Assembly (NCBI GenBank): GCA_003508835.1
Contig: PUFA01000181.1
Location: 434,001 to 498,000 of the forward strand
Direction of reading: 5' to 3'
DNA: 64,000 nucleotides
Origin: Eonycteris spelaea
Lineage: Eukaryota; Chordata; Mammalia; Chiroptera; Pteropodidae
The position numbers and the translations under genes are program-made. The first letter of the stretch is position 1. Each line of letters starts with the position of its first letter. Below the pieces are notes generated by a model. That model was not told the DNA's origin, did not search any database, and worked only from the letters and a program-made list of their open reading frames with translations. Positions 1 to 10,660 of the stretch are shown piece by piece.

Positions 1-404
1 CAACTGCTCTGAAGCAGGAACCCTCTAATACTCTGGTCTGTCCACCATCCGTGGCATACTGGGGACATACCCAGGGACAAGAGAGCACACTGCTTCCTGA
101 GCTGCCGGGACAGCTACTTCCCTCACCATGGGCTGGGGTGGTGAGTCACCCTGGGTTTAGGCATCTCCAGGATTGGTATCTTCTTGCCAGATGACAGGAG
201 CATGGGTGGGGTAGTGGGCAACAGCCCGGTAGGTGGCTCACTGGTCCTGTCCTTAACAGGCTAGGTCCCTCTGTGAAATCACTTCTCCAACTTCAGCCTC
301 AATTTCCCCAACAGTAAAATGGAATAAATATGTAAGGATCCTACCAGTTTTCACATTCCAGGATCCTGTGAGCCACAAAAAGTCTCTATGAATAAAAATA
401 TTGA

Positions 405-600
405 ATGATACTGTTTACTGAGAATTTACCACACACCTAGCACCATTCTAAGTACTTTACCAGAATTAATTCATTTAATTTCCATAGAGTTTGTTTTATC
501 CTATTTTATAGATGAAGAAACTGGGACCGGGGGAGTGTAGTTCCCAAGTTACCAGTCTGAATGTGTCAGATTCAAACCCAGAGGCTGGCCAGCCCTAGAG
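405..600 (-). repeat. MIR SINE fossil
   Basis: The sequence reads as the reverse complement of MIR. It has the segment for accumulation of 'ctaagtactttac', then 'attcatttaa', then 'gatgaagaaactg', and ends with the box-B-like 'gattcaaaccca'. The divergence fits an ancient mammalian insertion. Confidence 0.7.
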
Positions 601-800
601 CAATGCTATCTAATAAAACTTTCTGTGGTGATGGAAATATTTTATACCTGTGTATCCAGTATGGGAGCCAGTAGTCATACATGGCTATTGACTTCTTGAA
701 ATGTGGCTAGTTAGACTGAGTAACTGAATTTAAAATTTTATTCCATGTTAATGAGTTTACACTTAAATAACCACATGTGGTTGGTTAGCGGGTACCATAA
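594..800. repeat. hAT-type non-autonomous DNA transposon fossil
   Basis: This resembles a common mammalian medium-reiterated element with the phrases 'gtggtgatggaaatatttta', 'atggctattgacttcttgaa' and the palindrome 'ccacatgtgg' near its far end. I recognise the family by its phrasing but cannot assign a subfamily without a library search. Confidence 0.5.
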
Positions 801-1339
801 TGGAAAGCGTAACTCCATTACCAAACCTCTCGACCCTGTAGTGTTCGCCACCTCTCAGAAGGGAGAGCCTAGTGGTGGGGGTCCCCAGAGAAGAATTAAG
901 ATGGGGTGGAGTATCTCTCCCTTCCTTTATGCCTGAAAAAACTAGGGACTTGTGGTTGGGCAGGGAGAAATGACGAGAAGCCCTGGGACTTCTTTAGGTT
1001 TTTCATAAAGGCCTTAGGAGGATTAGTGTTCCCCCTGCCCGGTGATGTTTGCTTCTCAACCTTGGCAGAGCGCTAGTGTGTTCTGAGGGATGGATATTCA
1101 ATAGGCAATTTTTAGAGCTCATGCAGAGCTAGTTTAGGGGGATTTTATGGGTGGAGGACAGCCAGGAACACTTGGCCTTGTGTGATTTGGCCCAGGATGG
1201 GGCCAGGGTGTGTGACTGTTCCATGATGATGCCTGCTGTGCTCTATTGACTTGTCCTTACCTCGCTGCCCAGTCAGGACCACAGGGGACTAGCCTGGCCA
1301 CTACCCCAGCAACAGAGCAGCTGCTTGGCCTTGGGGCCA

Positions 1340-1565
1340 AGAGAGGTCACTCACATTTACTGAGCACCCCCTATGGGTTAAGCATGGACCTCTTAAAGAG
1401 TTGTCTGCCACCTGGAGCAGCAGCCTTTGTGCTTGGAATTCATATTTTACACTTTACATGTGAAGGAATTGAGGCTGAGAGGCAAAGAGAATCATCCTAG
1501 TTCATATAGGAGAAAAGCAGCAAATAAGAGGTTTGAACTGGTCAGCCTGTTTCACAGCCTGAGCT
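1340..1565 (-). repeat. MIR SINE fossil
   Basis: Reverse-complement MIR. It contains 'actgagcacccc', 'gaggctgagaggc' and 'gtttgaactggtcagcctg', in the order expected for the minus orientation. Confidence 0.65.
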
Positions 1566-3504
1566 CAAAATTTCTACTGCACGGAGATGCTGCTTTATAT
1601 GAACATGTGTGCATGTGTGTGTGTGTGCAGGACCAGACACATGCATGGGCCACAAGTCATTACCATTTGTCCTTGTCCTGGACACCACACCCTAGAACTG
1701 GCTTCACATAGTCCTCAAGAGAAAGGCCCTAGCTCCCAGAAGGGATGCTCTTCTTCCCTAGGCTGCTGCTCTACTCACTCCATTTTACTCTGCTCCCTCC
1801 TTAGACCCTAAGCTGACCCTTCCTGGGAGATGCACTGCCCCACAACCCCTCAGGCTCTGGGTGAGTGGGAGGAAGGTGAATAGCTCTGGGCTGTGGCTGG
1901 GCCCTCCCTCTTCTTCCCACTGCCCCTCCCTTCAAGGAGTCTGTGACCAGGGGCCCAGGGTAGAGGGAGCTCCCAGCTAACTGCCACGTTCTCTGCTTTC
2001 CAATTTAAAATCTAATATGGTCTTGCCACTGCAGAGCTGGGGGCTGGAGAGGTGATTAATGAGGCCTCTGCTACAGCGTCACCTGCTGTGCTCTACACCT
2101 TCCCCTGCGGCCTTGGCCTTGCAGTTAGTTACCCCCTCCTGCCTGCCTGCTGGCCCTGAGGGCCTGGGGGCCCTGGCTGTGCCTGACCACAGTTCCTGGG
2201 GCTGGGCAGGTGACACAGGTGGCACAGGAGCTGGGGCCTGAAGCAGAAGTTGAGGGAGAAACAGGGGCTGGCCTTGGAGGTGGGGACGATAGAACTGATC
2301 CCCACCCTAGAAGGAGTGGGAGGAACAGCTGGGGTCCCCTTTGGCACCACTTCCCTCACTGGCCAGGTAAACCAACCAACTGCCTTACTCCACTGATTAT
2401 GCCAACTCTCAACAGTGTGGCCAGAGCAAGGGAGGGGCATGCCCCTCAGCTGGTGCTCAGATCAGCCCTCCCTCAGCACCAACAGCTTCCACCACCACCT
2501 AGTCAGTAGCAGGGATCTATTCTCTGAGTGGAAAACCTTGGAAATGTCAGCTGGGATGAGGAAGCTGTGAAGTCAGTTCACTGATGAAGTTGGGGATGGA
2601 GTGATCTAGAGAGGAGTATCATCCTCTCCAACCTCTGTCCCCTGCCCAGCTCCAGGCATCTGTCAAGGACAGTCCCTCCTAGCCACTGAGCCCAGAAAGA
2701 TAGGGCCATAAGGTGCCAGAGCCTGAGAGCAGGTACCATCCTGGGCCCCAGACCAGCATCTCTGAGCTGCTGTCACCTCCCAGACCCAACCCTGAAGATC
2801 AAAAGCCAACACTATTGAGGTTGTTCCCAGCATCTGTGTCCACTTCTGAGATGAATGACCAGCCCAGTATCCCTAAGGTTTTATGGCCTTTAGGTCAGAT
2901 GAAGAGGCTTTTTCTGTGTATCAGGGCCAAAGTCATCTCTCTGACCTTGTGACTTTTTCCCTGTGGCTGCTTTGGTCAGCTGCATCTGGGAAGAGATGGA
3001 TTGGGGGAGTTGTCTAGGGATGGAGGGGGCCCGAGCCCAGATACCCAGGCTGCCCTCACCTTTAATGCTGAGGTAGGCTTTTTCTCTCCTGGAGGTCGCT
3101 AGAGGTAGCTCTGCCACTGACAGGCTGTGTGACCTTTGGTTTATCTTGCCCTCTCTGGGCCTATCTGGCTTTTCACTCACTTCTTGATTCCTGGCTTTTA
3201 AAAAAGTCTTTGGGTGTGTGGGGCAGAGCGTCACAGTCCCCCTGTTATTAGTGGCCAACCCCAGGGGCTGATAGAGCCTCCTGATGGGCAGTGCTGAAGG
3301 TGAAGGGGACTTGGCTTGCCACTTTCTGTATGGGACTGGACCCCAGTCTCATGTCCATCTGTTAATCAGTATTTGTTGAGCATCTGGAGCGCTCAGCTGT
3401 GTGTATGCAAGTATGTGAATATGCAAGTAAGCATGTATGAGCATGTGCCTGGGGGTGGCACAAGGTGAGAGGTGGGGGATGGAAGTGTGAGAAAAAGACC
3501 TAGG

Positions 3505-3615
3505 GAGAGATTTAACATTTTAGAGCACCTACTGTGTGCCTGTTTTGCTGGCCCGCTTGCCTATATCATCTGATTAATAATCCTCCCCATCCCACAGATA
3601 AAGAAATAGGATTAG
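3505..3615 (-). repeat. MIR SINE fragment
   Basis: A partial reverse-complement MIR with 'agagcacctactgtgtgcc' followed by 'cccacagataaagaaa'. Confidence 0.55.
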
Positions 3616-4359
3616 ATAGCTGAGGGAGATGGTCTAGCTGGGCCCAGGAGGCTGATCTGGGGCCATCCCTACCCTGCTGAGCTTGATGCAGGAACAAAAG
3701 ACCTCTGAAAGCAAGGGCAGCCTGCGCCCAGAGGGCACACTCATGCTCTGAGGGGCCAGGGCTGCCTCCCTCCTTGGTCTCTAGGTTTAGGCCCCTTGAA
3801 CTGCTGTATTCTACCCCTCCCAGCTGGTATCAGTTTTCAGACCAGCTGGGACAGTGGTGGGGTGAAACCCAGAACCCAAGGGCCTAGAGGACAAAGGGCT
3901 CCAGTGCTGCCTTTCGGCAGAGTTGAGCCATAGCAGGGACCTGAAACCCCTCTGGGAAGTGCCAGGGCAGTACCCAGAGGTCCATCCCTGGGTGGGAATT
4001 GTAAGTTCATCCAGGGATGCCTCCTCCCCGACTTCATGACACTCTGAGCCCCTTTCTGCCTCTCCAGCTTCCATGGGGGAGAGGCCTTATTTCCAAATGG
4101 CCTGGGGAAGAGTCATTGGAGGCCTGAGCTCTGTCCTTAGGGATTTAGAGAGAGCAGAGGAAGGACAGCCTGAGACCTTCTTTCAGCCCTAAGCAGGTGG
4201 AATGGAGCCTAACATGTCCCAGGGTGTGGCCCCGCACCTGTCAATGATCCATGCTCCCCTTTCTCCTCAGAGCCCCAGCCTGTGAGGCTCCCCAGGCTCA
4301 GCCTGTCCTCCCCACTTCCCCAGCAAGCCTGAGTGGGGGAGGGGAGGGGTGCAGAGAGG

Positions 4360-4369
4360 CTAAAAATAG
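4360..4369 (+). promoter_or_regulatory. MEF2 consensus motif in SEZ6 intron 1
   Basis: CTAAAAATAG is an exact match to the MEF2 consensus. It sits in unique GC-rich sequence about 9 kb downstream of the SEZ6 start. Motif occurrence alone does not show function. Confidence 0.3.
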
Positions 4370-5609
4370 CAGCAACAGCTCCAGCTATGAGTCTCCTTGA
4401 GGGGTCAGTGGAACCCAATATGGGGAGAAAGCAAGGGGAGGGGGGCAGTCTGGGGAGGGGAGAAAGCAGCCTGAGCTGGAGCTTGCTGTGTCTACACCAA
4501 GGGCCACAGTCCCAGGATGCAGAGTAAGAAGGGTACAGAAAAGCAGGGATATATGGACACAGACACCCAGAAGTAGATGGACAAGACAGGCAGAGATGTA
4601 CACAGATATGGCTACCTGCACATCTGGGACTTCTCCCCCAGACCCTGAAGAACACCAGATGGGCCCAGCTGTGCAGCTCCCGACCCCTTAGACTTCTTAC
4701 CCCAACCTTGCTTTGACCTCCAAAGAGTCTGCCAGTCTCAATGTGTGAACGCCTTGAGTTGAGAGGGCTAAGTCCTCCTACGCTGTCTCCTCCAGATTCA
4801 TCTGCTTGAGGCCCGAGGCAGGGAAGAACCAGGGACAGCAGAGGCAGCATTAGGGATACAGGTACAGCAGACTAGACACAGGACACCACCCAGGTGGCTT
4901 TAGCCACAGGAGAACCAACCCGACCTGAGCAGCAGGCCTCTTCCTAGCCTGGGCTGCTGGGCAGAGCAAGGGGAGGGGGCATGGGAGGGAGGTGACTGGA
5001 TCCAGTAGGGCAGAGGTAGGGCTCTGCCAGGAGATGAGCAAGAACTGAGTGAGCAGTGAGGGGAGGTGGACTAGTGAGGCTGGATAAGCAAATACACGAA
5101 TGACTTTTCTCGTGTATGCCTTGCTTGGTCCCACCTTTACGCTTTTGCCTGTAGATGCCAGGGGCTCTCCTACCTTCAAAAGGTAACTCGTCCATCTCCT
5201 CTATTTTCTCTGACCAACCAGAAAATAGGGTTTCACAACAGGGGGGTCCTGTCAGCTGCCAGCACATCAAATCACCAGCACACCCCCTTGCTGGGTGTAA
5301 ATGATGTCTAAGACAATGTCCATCAGAGTAATGAGCCAGAGTGGAGGCCCTTGGAAGCACCCTGAACCCAATCTTCATCCCTTTGCATTGCTAGGCTCAC
5401 TTTCCTGGTCAGACCTGGACCAGCTGATAATCACACCCCACATCTGCCTCAACAGTCCAGCTCTGGGCTCCAGCTTCTGATCTAGCCCTTCTATTGACGA
5501 CATATTGATTCCTGGTATTGCATAGCTTGGGCTATTGGAGGGCCCTCCCCTCAAGCAGGGCTTTCAGTTTTTTTTCCGTCACTACCCCCTCTGATTTCCT
5601 TTGATCCTG

Positions 5610-5760
5610 ATGATCCTGTGAAAGAGGTGGGATGGGCACTATGAATTCCCAAGGAAACTGAGGCACAAGAAGGTGACAGAACTTGCCCAAGGTCACCTAG
5701 CCAGCAAAAGCCAGTATTGGGTTTAAACCCTGGGGTCCTGGCTCCTTGACCAACATTCTT
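5610..5760 (-). repeat. MIR SINE fossil
   Basis: Reverse-complement MIR core, including 'aaggaaactgaggcacaag' and 'cttgcccaaggtcacctag'. It ends near 'tttaaaccctgg'. Confidence 0.7.
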
Positions 5761-6090
5761 CTAATTATGTTCTTCCTTTGGGGCAGCCCCTCCTCCTTGA
5801 GGCATAACTTGGCTCTTCACATTGCCCAATATCCCCCCTCTCAGGCTCTTGGACTCCCTGGGCACCTGCTGGCTGGTGGGATCGTGGCCAGACACTTAGC
5901 AGGTGGCTTAGCAGGGGGACAAAGGAGCTAGTGCTCAGCTGCTGGGCTGGGAGGGAAGGAGGAAGAAGCTATGGAGTGAAAGAGGGATCTGGGCTGAGAG
6001 TGGAGAGGGGCAGGGTCTGCTTCTGTGCCTTTAATAAGGAGCCAGCATGCCAAGGGGGTAAAGGGGGTAAAATACCATGCAAATGAACAT

Positions 6091-6112
6091 CTGTGTGTGT
6101 GTGTGTGTGTGT
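6091..6112. repeat. (TG)n microsatellite
   Basis: An uninterrupted TG dinucleotide run of about 11 units lies in SEZ6 intron 1. Confidence 0.95.
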
Positions 6113-6639
6113 ATGATCTGTGTTTCAGGCACTTTTCATAGTTCTGCCCTCCTAGCCCAATGGACCAGCTGGAAGGAAGGTCCTGAGGGTAAAGAGAGGA
6201 GCCCTGAAGAGAGTAAGAGTGGGGGAACTGAGGGAGATGCTGAGGTTGATGCTAGGGTACAGGATTCTGGCTGGACCCCTGGGGACTGCACCGGGGGAGG
6301 AGAGAGACCCACTGCTTGGATTCTGCAACATGTGGTTTGGTGGCAGGAGATGTCCTGCACCTGCTGTGCCTTATTGGGGAATTAGGGGAACACCCAGATC
6401 CAGCAGAGATAGAAAGAGCTGTGATGGAAGAAACAGGATATCCTAGCCCAGGAACCCCAGAAGCTTGCTGGGCTCTCAAAGATCCAAGAGTTGAGCCGTC
6501 TTGCTATAGATGAGAAATTGAGGTCCAGGTCAGCTCCTGACCAGAGATCCCTTGTGGTTGGATAATGTAGATGCTGTTGGCATGTCATTTGAATCTCATT
6601 TAATTAAAATCAGAGGGTCCCTGGTCTAGATGGGGAAGC

Positions 6640-6765
6640 AGTCACAGCTGAGCTTATTAAGAAGGCAGCTCCCCCTTCAAACTGAGTTCCTAAAGGGTAG
6701 GGATTATGTTGTATTCCTGCCTAACAAAGCACCTAATAGGTGCTGAATAGAATGGAGAATGAGTG
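6640..6765 (+). repeat. L2 LINE 3-prime end fragment
   Basis: This resembles the L2 3-prime terminus. 'gggtagggattatgtt' is followed by 'gcacctaataggtgctga' and a degraded 'gaatgagtgagtgg' tail. Confidence 0.55.
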
Positions 6766-7009
6766 AGTGGATCAAGAGGTTAAGTTCCTGATGGGAGATA
6801 TTTAGTGTTTGGAGGACATAGAGAGTCCTTTCGGCTGAATGATCAGGTAAAGAGGGTGTGGGAGAGCTGAAATAAGCTGAAGGATCCAGAATGGCATTCT
6901 AGGTATGGAAAAATAGCTTACCAAAAATAAAAGCCCCTTGTCCCTATTGGACCAGCCAGGACCCCCACCCCCCACTGCCCCTTCCCGCCAGCCTGCCTCC
7001 CAGCAAGGC

Positions 7010-7160
7010 TGTATACTCTGCAGCCAAAGACTTGTATTATTGTTGGAGAAGCAGCAGGTTTGTTTGCTCCAGAGCCCGCCGAGAAATCTCAACAATCAAT
7101 GGCCAACAACACTGCTGGCAGCTTCAGCATCGATCGACCCTCCCATCCCAGGGTTGGCAG
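7010..7160. promoter_or_regulatory. Candidate intronic enhancer with SOX-like sites
   Basis: This unique, repeat-free block in SEZ6 intron 1 has close-set SOX-type cores ('ttattgttgg', 'caacaatcaatggcc', 'caacaacac') and a CpG-containing 'atcgatcgacc'. It stands out from the flanking decayed repeats. The enhancer role is inferred from composition only. Confidence 0.3.
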
Positions 7161-7329
7161 TTTGGCGCAGGTAGGCAGGTGGAAGGAAGCTGGAGCAGGC
7201 TTGGTGTTTAGCTCCAGGCAAGCTTGGGCCTTCCCACTGGTGGGCTGGGTCTCAGTGGGGCTGAGGGCTAGGATGAGGCAGCCAAGGATGCCAAGACTGG
7301 AATGATTGGTCCTCTCATTCATCAAGGCC

Positions 7330-7430
7330 CACAAAGGGTGAGAGAATGAGTCACCCAAGGTCATTTACTTCTGGGCAAAGACTTCAGGGTTCACCTGACT
7401 TCCAACTCTGTGCTCTATCCTGGTTTCCAA
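7330..7430 (-). repeat. MIR SINE fragment
   Basis: A reverse-complement MIR remnant with 'gtcacccaaggtcatttact' and 'gggttcacctgacttccaac'. Confidence 0.45.
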
Positions 7431-7605
7431 CTCTCAGAAAGGATGTTTTATTCCTTTGCCACTAAGGACTGAACAAGATAAAATTTACAGCAATAAGGAC
7501 TGAGGGTAGAAATCAGGAAGGTAAGCCACTTTCATCACCAGAAATGTGCTAGAAGAAAGTTAGGGCCATTTATGCCTTGGGTCCGCCTGACAACATGGGC
7601 TTGAA

Positions 7606-7745
7606 TTGGCCTATAAAACGCAGATAATAGCTTTTATCTCACAGAGACATTATGAGGACAAAATGAGCTAATGTATATAAAGCACTTCGTACAGTGCCTG
7701 GCACATAGTAATAATAACAATAACAATAATAATACAGTAATAAAC
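7606..7745 (+). repeat. MIR SINE fossil with AAT-rich tail
   Basis: Plus-orientation MIR 3-prime half: 'tatgaggacaaaatgagc', then 'cagtgcctggcacatagta'. It passes into an (AAT)n-like tail at about 7,708-7,740. Confidence 0.75.
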
Positions 7746-8071
7746 ATTGTATTATTGTTGTTATTGCTATTATTAGGATAATGATACTCTCCTGAGTTCC
7801 CATCTGCCTCTCCCTAGGCTTTGCCTCAAACTGGGGAGTGGAGACAGTGCTGGCTATAGCCAGGTTCCCCAAAATGGGCAGGCACTTTGGAGTAGCCTTA
7901 TAGCTTATTGGTGGTGAAGCCCAGAATAACTGGTTTAATCTCTCAGAAACTCAGTTTTCCCATTTGTACAATGGGAAGAACTAGTCTTTCATATTAAATA
8001 GAAAATGGATGCGAAAGGCTTGGCCCCTGAGGGTTCCAGGCCATGCCTCAGACCTCAATACATGTTTATGA

Positions 8072-8095
8072 AATGAGTGAATGAATGAATGAATG
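8072..8095. repeat. (GAAT)n microsatellite
   Basis: A short run of tandem GAAT units. It may be the residual tail of an old LINE. Confidence 0.8.
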
Positions 8096-8439
8096 GTAGG
8101 TGGATATGCCCCAGGGACTTTTAGGAGATGGGAAAGGTTCATGGACATGAATTGTGGTCTTGAATGACTCCTCAGCTCCCACAGTTCCATTCATGAGCAG
8201 GTCAGGCTCAGAGCTGCTCACGAGGTTTCATGTGGGTTCCAAGCTCTGTGAGGGTGTCTGAAGCTGAGATAGATGAGGGGGCTATGAAGCCAGATGGCAT
8301 GGGGTTGCCTCCCACTTACCTCAGTCCTTAAGCTCACACAGGGCACGCCCCTCAACCAGCAGAGGTGGTGCATGAGTGTTGGGGGAGGGAGTCAAGAAGC
8401 TTGAGCTCTGGACTTAACCCTACCACTGTCTACCTGTGC

Positions 8440-8560
8440 AACTCTCATGGATTTATTCACCGTGTATCTCATGTCTGCCATGTGCTAGGCTCTGTGCCAG
8501 TAGAGACACAAGCAGTGATAGCAGTAAGAAGTGGCTGGAGAGAGGTGTTAGCCCTCTCAG
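8440..8560 (-). repeat. L2 LINE fragment
   Basis: A reverse-complement L2 3-prime segment: 'tttattcaccgtgtatctc', then 'catgtgctaggctctgtgc' and 'agtagagacacaagcagtg'. Confidence 0.55.
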
Positions 8561-8589
8561 AATGGCCATCAGCACCCTACCCCCAAGCC

Positions 8590-8780
8590 ACTTCAGGCTG
8601 ACGGCGTGACAGCTTAATTTGTGGAAGGAAAAAACTAAGTAAAGGCTATAATTTACAGTTGGGATAATTGGCCAACTGTTAGAAAAGGGAAAAAAATCCT
8701 AACGTACAATCTATGTAAAAATAGTGCGCTTGCTACGCAAACTCAGCTTCAAGACTCAGTCTCAGCTGTCATGCACCCAC
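8590..8780. promoter_or_regulatory. Candidate intronic conserved block, AT-rich
   Basis: Unique sequence of unusual texture lies between repeats. It contains 'acagcttaatttgtgg', 'gctataatttacag' and 'cctaacgtacaatc', then CpG-bearing 'gtgcgcttgctacgcaaac'. It matches no repeat I know. The regulatory role is a guess from composition. Confidence 0.25.
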
Positions 8781-9459
8781 CTCTTCTTTTTAAACAGGCT
8801 GCTGACCCTAAACTTCTTCTAAATAGGAATTATGGAGCTGCCCCAAGATAGAGGAGGTGAATAAAACAGACTTAGTGGCCTCCTTTCTGAGTTCAGTCTT
8901 ACTCCTAGAGAGGAGCATCAAGCAATCAGGTGCTCATGACCCAACAAGATGGTACCTTCATGGGGGAATCCAGGGGATGGTGGGAGCACAGAAGAGTCCT
9001 CTGACCCATGCTGGAGGACAGGTGAAGCTTCCCTGAAAAACTATATAGTAATGTCCCATAAATGTGCTGAAGAATTGCATGAAGTGTAGACTGAGCCGAG
9101 ACATAAAGCATGAGGTGGAGTGAGGCAGGTTGGCCCAGGAGAAAAGAATTTTGGGAAAAAGGAATGGCAAGAGCCCAGTGTGGCTGAGAACATGGCTAGT
9201 TTGGAGAATTGCTTGGCCTGGCTAGGTGAGTTGGCTTCCTGCTGGAATTAGTCTGGAAGGGGTCTTGGAGACATCCTAGTGCTTCTCCATACCTCCTGGC
9301 TGCTGACCAGGACTGGCAGCAGTTATTTCTGCCTCTCCCCTTCCAGCCTCTTACATATAGATCTTGGCTCTTTCTCCCTAAGGAAGCTAAGGATCCAGAA
9401 ATATGCGTGACTTGAGAGCCCTGATGTGGTCCCAGGCTTGGCAACCACCAGCTTGGTGC

Positions 9460-9565
9460 AACTTTACATTAAATGTTCCAGAAAGTAGAGACCCAGAGTG
9501 GGCAGAGGCATGCCTGAGGCCACACAGAGACTTGATTCTTAACCATCTAGACTGAGAGTTTTCTT
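9460..9565 (-). repeat. MIR SINE fragment
   Basis: A weak reverse-complement MIR. It has 'agagacccagagtggg', then 'gaggccacacagag' and 'ttcttaaccatctagact'. Confidence 0.45.
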
Positions 9566-9799
9566 CACTAAAGTAACCCCTACACCTAGGCCCTTTTCCA
9601 TACCCTCTTTCTTGTTTTGGGGGTGGGGTACCTAGCTCTGCTAGTTCTGCTCAGGTAGGGACATAGCATCCCTGCGCTGAGCCCAGCCCACCAAAATGGG
9701 GCCTGAAGGGGCTTGGAGAGTGGGGATAAGGTGGAGGGAGGGGCTAAGGCAACAAGCTTTCTGATATGCCCTCCACCATTCAGGCAGCCATGGTGGGAG

Positions 9800-9880
9800 G
9801 GGGATGGAAGCTCTCATTAAGCCCAGTTTCTAATTAAGCCCAGCCCCTGTGTCTCCTCGATCCCCATTAGCTCCCCATGG
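9800..9880. promoter_or_regulatory. Candidate homeodomain-type element, duplicated ATTAAGCCCAG
   Basis: The 11-mer ATTAAGCCCAG occurs twice, at 9,816-9,826 and 9,833-9,843. A further 'cccattagctcccc' follows. Closely spaced TAAT/TTAAG cores in unique sequence suggest homeodomain or NKX-class binding. No conservation test was possible. Confidence 0.3.
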
Positions 9881-10439
9881 TGTCCCCAAGGCATTTTAAG
9901 CTGCCACCCTGCTGAGGAGGCTGGGACAGCCGCCAGGGCCTGCCAAGCTTGATGAGCTTAGGCCTGTGAGGGGCAAAAAGCCAATCCATAATTCCCCTCC
10001 AATCCGTGGCAGTTTCTAGGTCTTCCAGTCCTCTCAGCAGCACAATGGAGCCCCTTACCGCCATGTCAACCCCTTGGGCTCTGAGTGGACTCTAGACCGG
10101 CTCCCATGGGACCTTTTGCCCAGCACCCACTTCCTGACCCAGAAGCATCAGGCTGGGACAGGGAGCTAGGTCTGGTGTCAGCTTTGGCTGCAGCCCCCAG
10201 ACCCAGGAAGGTACTGTCAGAACACTGTACCTAGCAGGGAGTCTGCAGGAAACAGCAATTTAGGTTAAGGCAGGCTGGTTTGTTAACCCTTGTGACACTG
10301 AGGCTCTTGGAGGCCAAGCCCTCATCCTCCTCTCCTTCCTCCTCCAGGCCATGCCTCCCAGACACCATCCCTTAGTTCTTAGCAGAATAAGCAATCCCTG
10401 TTTGCTATCGCCTCCCTCCTTCTTTCCACCACATGCTCA

Positions 10440-10515
10440 ATTAGAGTTCAGAGAGGTGCAGCACCAGTTTAAGGTCACACAGCCAAGGAGCACCCTCAGC
10501 TCCTGAAGACCTAGC
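10440..10515 (-). repeat. MIR SINE fragment
   Basis: A partial reverse-complement MIR with 'gttcagagaggtgcag' and 'ttaaggtcacacagccaagg'. Confidence 0.45.
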
Positions 10516-10559
10516 CACACCCTTGTCTCTGCCACTTCCACCTTCACAATCTCTCCAGA

Positions 10560-10660
10560 CCACATTCACACATGCAGAGTTTAATTAACTTTATTGATAT
10601 TCAGAAATTAGGAGAATGACTAAAGATAATTGCTCATTAAAAATCATTAAACTGACACAG
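10560..10660. promoter_or_regulatory. Candidate AT-rich regulatory block
   Basis: Unique AT-rich sequence in otherwise GC-rich intron carries several homeodomain-type cores (TTTAATTAAC, ATTGATATTC, TCATTAAAAATCATTAAAC). The function is inferred only from motif density. Confidence 0.25.
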
